This document shows, in pieces, positions 6,113-10,832 of a stretch of 10,832 bases of DNA. A model generated the notes under the pieces. That model did not search any database and was not told where the DNA came from. It saw nothing but the letters and a program-made list of their open reading frames with translations. The stretch lies in contig UROX01000081.1 of the NCBI GenBank assembly GCA_900549685.1, forward strand, positions 1 to 10,832, read 5' to 3'. The number at the start of each line of letters is the position of its first letter. The first letter of the stretch is position 1. This DNA is from an uncultured Alistipes sp. (GTDB lineage: Bacteria > Bacteroidota > Bacteroidia > Bacteroidales > Rikenellaceae). Position numbers and translations under genes: made by a program.

Positions 6113-9100
6113 ATGCGGAAAGCAATCACTGCATTCGTTCGGTATCCGTTCTATGCGCAGGCGTTGGTATTCCTGACGCTGGTCTTCGGCATTGCGGCCC
6201 TGTTTTCTATCCGCAAGGCTTCGTTCCCGATCACCGAGTCCCGGCTGATCACCGTATCGGTGACCTATCAGGGCGCCACGCCCAAGGAGATGGAGGAGGG
6301 CGTGACGACGCTCGTCGAAAATGCGCTGCGGGGCGTGGTCGGAGTCAAGGAGATCAGTTCCAAATCCATGGAGAACCAGTCGCTCGTGTCCATACTCATC
6401 CGCACCGACTACGATGTCGACGTGGTGTTGGACGACATCAAGAACGCGATAGACAAAATTTCGAATTTCCCTGCCGGGGCGGAGAATCCGGTCATCACCA
6501 AGACCAAAACTACGTCGCTTTCCGGATTCCTGGCTCTGACCCAGGCCCGCGGACCGGAGGACATCATGTCGCTGAAGCGCACGGCCCAGCGTATCGAAGA
6601 CGACTTCCTGGGTTCGGGCTTGATCTCGCAGGTGACGCTGATCGGCTATCCTGCGCGGATGGAGATGTCCGTCGAGGTTCGTGAAGAGGTGTTGCAGCGT
6701 TACGGCATGAGCTTCTCGGAGATCAAGAATGCCATTGCCGCCAACAATGTCGATATTTACGGCGGCAAGATCAAAAATCCCAGGGAGGAGATCAAAATCA
6801 ATTCGCGCTACCGGTCGGTTTCAGCCGACGATGTGGAGCGAATCGTGGTGCGGGCCAATGCCAACGGCGATCTGATTCGTGTGGGAGACGTGGCCGACGT
6901 ACGGATGATCTTCGAGGATATTCCGACGGCGAGCTATGTCGACGGCGAGCGCAACGTCATGTTCCGCATCGACAACCTGGCCACCGAGGACCTGGAGCGT
7001 ATCTCCGCCTATCTGCACGACTACATCCGCGAGTTCAACGAGCGCGATAACGGCTATCGGCTCGAATTCATGCACGATTTTCTCGAAACGCTCCGCGGAC
7101 AACTCAATATTCTGTACAGCAACGGTTTGGCTGGTATGCTGCTGGTGGTGTTGTGTTTGTCGCTGTTCCTGAGCTTCCGCCTGTCGGTGTGGGTGGCGTG
7201 GGGCATTCCGATGGCTTTCCTCAGCATGTTCGTCGTGGCGGTGCTCATGGGGCTGACCATGAATTTCATATCGGTGTTCGGCATGATTCTCATCGTGGGA
7301 ATCCTCGTCGACGACGGTATCGTCATCAGCGAAAATATCTATACGCGGTTTCAGCAGGGGTTGCCGGCGCGGAAAGCGGCCGTCGAAGGAACGATGGAGA
7401 TGCTGCCCGCCGTACTGGTTTCCGTGTTGACGACGCTGGTCGCGTTTCTGCCGATTCTCTTCATCCAGGGCAATCTCGAAATGATGTATGAAATGGCGGT
7501 GGTCGTTATCGTCTGCCTGCTGTTTTCCCTGTTGGAGAGTATGTTCATGCTTCCGGCTCACTGTGCGTCGGCCAAGGTTCTGGCGCCGCCTGCGACCATT
7601 TCGTTCTACGGGCGTATCCGCAGCGGATTCGACCGGGGAATGCGCTCGCTGTGCGAACGGGTCTATCTGCCTTTCGTTCGCTGGGCTCTCGGACACCGGT
7701 CGGTCGTGTTGTCGTCGCTCGCCGCCTGCTTCCTGCTGACGGCCGGATTGATCGGCGGCGGCCGCATCGGCTTTACGATCCTGCCGTCGATGAACGAAGA
7801 CAGCTTCAATATCGAACTGGCGATGAAACCGGGTACGAATTACGATCAGCTGACGGCTGAACTCAAACGCATCGAATCCGTTGTTTGGCGGGTCGATTCC
7901 ATGCTGATGGAGCGTTATCGGGAACCGTCGTTCATCAAATTGATCAACATGCGCACGGGGACCGCTTTTTCGGGCAGCGAGACAGGCAGTCATGCCGGGT
8001 CGGTGGTGGTCTTCCTGCGGCGTCTCGACCAGTCGGAGATCGGAACGGACGAGATCAAGGCCTGCATATCGAAAGAGCTGGGGACGATCCCGTCCGCCTA
8101 CAAGTTCGCCATCGGCGCCGGACACCGTTTCGGAGCGCAGGTCTCGATCAGTCTGTTCGGCTATGACATGGAGACTCTCGAACGGGCGAGTTCCGAATTT
8201 CAGGCCCGTCTGCGCGAACTCGACGCGCTGTACAATGTTATCGACAATGCGCAGCTTGGCGGCCAGGAGGTCCGTGTTCGGCTCAAGCCGCTGGCTTACA
8301 GCCTGGGACTCACCCAGCAGCAGGTGATGGGGCAGGTTCGCGAGGCATTTTACGGATCGCTCGCGCAGCGTTTGCAGGAGGGCAAGGACGAGGTGTGGTT
8401 CTATGTCCGCTATCCCGATACAGATCGCAGGACGATGGGCGATCTGGTTAAAATGATGATCCGCACGTCGAACGGCGTCTATCCGCTCGGCGAACTGTGC
8501 GACCTGGATCTGGGCCGCAGCGTCCTTTCGATCAACCACTACAACGGGCGGAAGGAGATTCGCGTCGACGCCTATATGGAAGACGCTTCGGCGTCGGTGA
8601 TTCCTGTCATGGAGGAGATCGAGCAGCATATCCTGCCCGAAATTCTCGCACGCTATCCGGATATTACGTACATGCAGCAGGGGCAGATGAAGGACATGCG
8701 CGACGAGATGCAGACCATCAAGAGTTTCTACATGATCGCGTTGTTCATCATCGTTATGATACTGGTCATCTACCTGCGTTCGACGCTTCAGATGTCGCTC
8801 GTGGTTCTGATGATCCCCGTGGGGTGCATGTCGGCGATCTGGGGGCATTGGATCGAGGGCGTGCCGCTTTCGATGATGACCATCTGGGGCATGGTGGCCC
8901 TTTCGGGAACGATTATCAACGACGCTGTAGTCTTCATCTCCCGCTACAACGATTGCCTGAAATTGTCGATGAAAGTCGACGAGGCGGTCGTCGAGGCTGC
9001 CCGGTCGCGTTTCCGACCCATTATACTCACGTCGCTGACGACGACGGCCGGATTGTTCCCGCTGATCCGCGAAGGCAGCAGCGACGCCCGTTTCGTCCTG

Positions 9101-9292
9101 CCTATGGCCATTACGCTCGGGTACGGCATCCTGTTCGGGACGTTTTTCATACTGACGTGCTTCCCGGTGCTTATCAAGACGGCCAACCGGTTCAAATTCT
9201 TCTTTCGGCGGCTCCGGCATCCGGATGCCACGCCCGAAAGCGCGGAAACGGCAGTAAAGGACATGGTGCAGAATACGGATTTCAACGAATGA
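6113..9292 (+). CDS. RND-family efflux permease (AcrB/MMPL superfamily), inner membrane
   Basis: Proton-driven inner-membrane pump of 1059 residues, the usual RND length, working as a trimer with the adaptor before it and the channel after it. Helix 1 is at about 14-32, helices 2-6 at about 337-500, helix 7 at about 531-550 and helices 8-12 at about 869-1035, with two large periplasmic loops between, the classic duplicated RND plan. The early periplasmic motif VTYQGATPKEMEEGV is typical of the family. Helix 4 holds the paired proton-relay aspartates D400-D401 (GILVDDGIVISEN). In helix 10 the site of AcrB Lys940 appears to be N936 followed by D937 (SGTIINDAVV). The RFRPIILTS segment keeps the Arg and Thr (T973) that match AcrB R971 and T978. 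No heavy-metal-type signature was seen, so an organic substrate such as a drug, lipid or metabolite is more likely than a metal (inference). Its stop overlaps the next start by four bases (ATGA). Confidence 0.96.
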   Translation: MRKAITAFVRYPFYAQALVFLTLVFGIAALFSIRKASFPITESRLITVSVTYQGATPKEMEEGVTTLVENALRGVVGVKEISSKSMENQSLVSILIRTDYDVDVVLDDIKNAIDKISNFPAGAENPVITKTKTTSLSGFLALTQARGPEDIMSLKRTAQRIEDDFLGSGLISQVTLIGYPARMEMSVEVREEVLQRYGMSFSEIKNAIAANNVDIYGGKIKNPREEIKINSRYRSVSADDVERIVVRANANGDLIRVGDVADVRMIFEDIPTASYVDGERNVMFRIDNLATEDLERISAYLHDYIREFNERDNGYRLEFMHDFLETLRGQLNILYSNGLAGMLLVVLCLSLFLSFRLSVWVAWGIPMAFLSMFVVAVLMGLTMNFISVFGMILIVGILVDDGIVISENIYTRFQQGLPARKAAVEGTMEMLPAVLVSVLTTLVAFLPILFIQGNLEMMYEMAVVVIVCLLFSLLESMFMLPAHCASAKVLAPPATISFYGRIRSGFDRGMRSLCERVYLPFVRWALGHRSVVLSSLAACFLLTAGLIGGGRIGFTILPSMNEDSFNIELAMKPGTNYDQLTAELKRIESVVWRVDSMLMERYREPSFIKLINMRTGTAFSGSETGSHAGSVVVFLRRLDQSEIGTDEIKACISKELGTIPSAYKFAIGAGHRFGAQVSISLFGYDMETLERASSEFQARLRELDALYNVIDNAQLGGQEVRVRLKPLAYSLGLTQQQVMGQVREAFYGSLAQRLQEGKDEVWFYVRYPDTDRRTMGDLVKMMIRTSNGVYPLGELCDLDLGRSVLSINHYNGRKEIRVDAYMEDASASVIPVMEEIEQHILPEILARYPDITYMQQGQMKDMRDEMQTIKSFYMIALFIIVMILVIYLRSTLQMSLVVLMIPVGCMSAIWGHWIEGVPLSMMTIWGMVALSGTIINDAVVFISRYNDCLKLSMKVDEAVVEAARSRFRPIILTSLTTTAGLFPLIREGSSDARFVLPMAITLGYGILFGTFFILTCFPVLIKTANRFKFFFRRLRHPDATPESAETAVKDMVQNTDFNE

Positions 9293-10602
9293 AAACTATG
9301 ATGCGATATAGTGTACTTTGTGCGGCGATCTGTTTGTTCGGGGCCGTGCGGCAGCCGGCGGCTGCACAGAACGGAAATGCTCTGACACTGGCCAGGGCGA
9401 TCGATATCGGGTTGAGGAATAATTACGATCTTCAAGTCGGCGAACTGCAAACCCGGACTTCGGCCGTGAACAATACGTGGGGCGCCGCCGGACTTTATCC
9501 GTCCGTAGCGGTCGGGGCTTCCACTAATTTCAGCCGTACGATGCCGCAGGGGTCGGACACGGAGGATTATTCGACGCTGAGCGTGCAGCCCAGCCTCGAC
9601 TTGTCGTGGACCCTTTTCGGCGGTTTTCGCGTGTGGCGTACGAAAGCCAAACTCGATGCGGCGCAGGAACAGGCCGAAGGTTCGCAGACCGTGCTGATCG
9701 AGAATACGGTGCGGTCGATCATCTCGGCCTATTATCTGGCCGTTCTGGAATCGGAAAAGGTGACGATTGCGCAACAGCTGATGGACGCTTCCATGGACCG
9801 CTTCCGCCGTGAGCAGCATGCGGCGGACCTGGGTGTGGTCCGCAATCTCGAATTGTTGCAGGCGAAGAATGCCTGGTTGCAGGATCGGGCCACCTATCTG
9901 AGCCAGAAAAACAATTATGAGGACGCTCGCCGGCAGTTGGGATTCCTGCTTGCCGTGGAGCGCGGAGGCGATTGGACGCTGACGGACAGCATTCCGGCGA
10001 TCGACGAGCGACTCGATCCGGCCGAACTGCACCGGATCGCGCAAAGCGACAATGCTTCGATCCGCAAACAGTATGCTGCTATCCGGCTTCGCGCCGAGGA
10101 GACGCTCGTCGCCCGTTCGGATTATTATCCGAGTCTGAATGTGGGCGTGGGAGCCGGTTACGCTTACAATCGTACTGCCGGAATCGACAACCGCCAGATA
10201 CAGCCTTATGTTTCCGCGAAGATTTCATTCAATATCTTCAACGGCAGTCAGCGGCGGCGTGCCGTGCGGGTGGCGCAGATCAACCATGAAATCGAGAAAC
10301 TGTCGCTCGAAGATATGAAACTTTCGGTCAGTTATGATGTCGACAAGCAGTATGACGCTTTCCTGCTTCGCCGGGAGTTGGTCGGTCTGCGTGAGGAGCA
10401 GCTGGCGACCTCTGAATTGAGTCTGCGGATCGCGGAACAGAAATTCGCTTCCGGAACGCTTTCGCAGTTCGACTTCCGTGATGTGCAGATCAGTTATTTC
10501 AACGCGGCTGTCGATTTGCTCTCCGCACGCTATGATCTGGTGATGGCGCATGTCGATTTATTGTTGACAACGGGTATGTTGTTGCAGGAAACAGGTAAAT
10601 AG
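9289..10602 (+). CDS. TolC-family outer-membrane efflux channel
   Basis: Outer-membrane factor of 437 residues completing the tripartite pump. The start at 9289 gives a Sec signal peptide (MKTMMR, then a hydrophobic stretch to about residue 20) with a likely signal peptidase I site after PAAA at 26/27; the frame is open far upstream but there it only shadows the RND gene. Met4 or Met5 are alternative starts. No lipobox is present. The two OEP repeats are visible: YPSVAVGA at residue 70 onward with LSWTLFGGF at 105-113 in the first, and YYPSLNVGVG at 279 onward with FNIFNGSQRR near 314-323 in the second, each followed by long charged helices. The second half has KFASGTLSQFDFRDVQISY, a common OEP pattern. 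It is translationally coupled to the RND gene by an ATGA overlap and is the last gene before the terminator, so channel, pump and adaptor should be co-expressed. Confidence 0.95.
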   Translation: MKTMMRYSVLCAAICLFGAVRQPAAAQNGNALTLARAIDIGLRNNYDLQVGELQTRTSAVNNTWGAAGLYPSVAVGASTNFSRTMPQGSDTEDYSTLSVQPSLDLSWTLFGGFRVWRTKAKLDAAQEQAEGSQTVLIENTVRSIISAYYLAVLESEKVTIAQQLMDASMDRFRREQHAADLGVVRNLELLQAKNAWLQDRATYLSQKNNYEDARRQLGFLLAVERGGDWTLTDSIPAIDERLDPAELHRIAQSDNASIRKQYAAIRLRAEETLVARSDYYPSLNVGVGAGYAYNRTAGIDNRQIQPYVSAKISFNIFNGSQRRRAVRVAQINHEIEKLSLEDMKLSVSYDVDKQYDAFLLRRELVGLREEQLATSELSLRIAEQKFASGTLSQFDFRDVQISYFNAAVDLLSARYDLVMAHVDLLLTTGMLLQETGK

Positions 10603-10660
10603 GCCTTTTTTCAATGGCATTTTAACGATCCCATTTAGTCGAATATATCCTGTTTAAAGT

Positions 10661-10713
10661 AATTCGACGGGAGTGCGATTTGATAACGCAACTCCCGTCG
10701 AATTCTGCTTTTT
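10661..10713 (+). terminator. Intrinsic terminator of the eight-gene operon
   Basis: The left arm AATTCGACGGGAGTGCG (10661-10677) pairs with CGCAACTCCCGTCGAATT (10687-10704): 14 continuous base pairs, then one bulged A and three more pairs, closed by a nine-base loop. It is followed by a five-T run at 10709-10713. It sits 58 bases after the TolC-type stop. The T-run on the + side supports termination of the operon; there is no comparable run for the minus strand. Confidence 0.88.
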
Positions 10714-10731
10714 CAGGCTCTTCTGCCTGAG
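10712..10731. other. Second small hairpin behind the terminator
   Basis: TTCAGGC (10712-10718) can pair with GCCTGAG (10725-10731), six Watson-Crick pairs plus one G-T, around a six-base loop. It overlaps the end of the T-run of the main terminator and has no T-run of its own, so it may be a back-up or processing structure or simply chance. The remaining sequence to the window end is AT-rich and holds no gene I can support. Confidence 0.4.
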
Positions 10732-10832
10732 ATTCGTGCAAAAGATAGATTTTATATATCTTGATTATCTGTGGTTTATGCTTTTTGCTTTCACCGGAGC
10801 GCAGTTCCGGTCCGTTCGCGGGATCAGTAGAC

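Noticed and set aside
6821..9220. Long minus-strand open frame (799 codons) opposite the RND gene
   Set aside because: It is antisense to an unmistakable RND permease, has low-complexity composition rich in His, Arg, Gln and Asp, and no family motifs. GC-rich codon use leaves the opposite strand free of stops.
8497..9288. N-terminal extension of the TolC-family frame
   Set aside because: The frame is open upstream but overlaps the RND gene and reads as low-complexity sequence. The start at 9289 gives a proper signal peptide and an ATGA overlap with the RND stop.
10567..10610. ACAAC/GTTGT stem inside the end of the TolC-type gene followed by a T-run at 10605-10610, considered as a first terminator
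   Set aside because: The five-pair stem is weak and over 20 bases away from the T-run; the hairpin at 10661-10704 is far stronger.
10793..10823. Small hairpins ACCGGA/TCCGGT and CCG-TTCG-CGG near the window end, considered as part of a tRNA or regulatory RNA
   Set aside because: No tRNA cloverleaf or T-loop consensus can be built, there is no following T-run, and the window ends too soon to see context.
10765..10832. Possible 3' end of a convergent minus-strand gene (about 22 codons to a TAA at 10767-10765)
   Set aside because: Too short to judge, with no recognisable sequence. Another minus frame is also open through this AT-rich stretch, so open frames here carry little information.

Overview
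The window looks like a piece of a GC-rich Bacteroidota genome, most likely an Alistipes-like member of the Bacteroidales. The basis is threefold: codon use rich in G/C third positions but with AT-rich non-coding sequence, no clear Shine-Dalgarno sequences before most starts, and gene families typical of gut Bacteroidales (a DUF4857-type membrane protein, and an RND adaptor with a proline-rich insert). The genus is an inference from sequence style, not a database match.

All recognisable genes lie on the + strand. Position 1-182 is the 3' end of an unrecognised gene. After 32 bases comes a tightly packed run of eight genes (215-10602) with junctions of -4 to +18 bases, very probably one operon. 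The first five form an ABC-2-type unit: one ATPase (215-1108), then two consecutive copies of a gene pair, each pair being a six-helix permease followed by a membrane-anchored protein with a large extracytoplasmic domain (pair 1: 1108-1800 and 1803-3059; pair 2: 3078-3743 and 3746-4966). The two pairs are diverged tandem duplicates. The last three genes encode a complete RND efflux pump: periplasmic adaptor (4968-6110), inner-membrane RND permease (6113-9292) and TolC-family outer-membrane channel (9289-10602).

The operon is followed by a strong intrinsic terminator (hairpin 10661-10704 plus T-run) and about 120 bases of AT-rich sequence with no supported gene. Physically, one ATPase probably drives a heterodimer of the two permeases, each with its own extracytoplasmic partner, while the RND/adaptor/TolC set provides a route across the outer membrane. 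That the two machines work together is inferred only from their co-transcription-like arrangement; the substrate cannot be read from the sequence.
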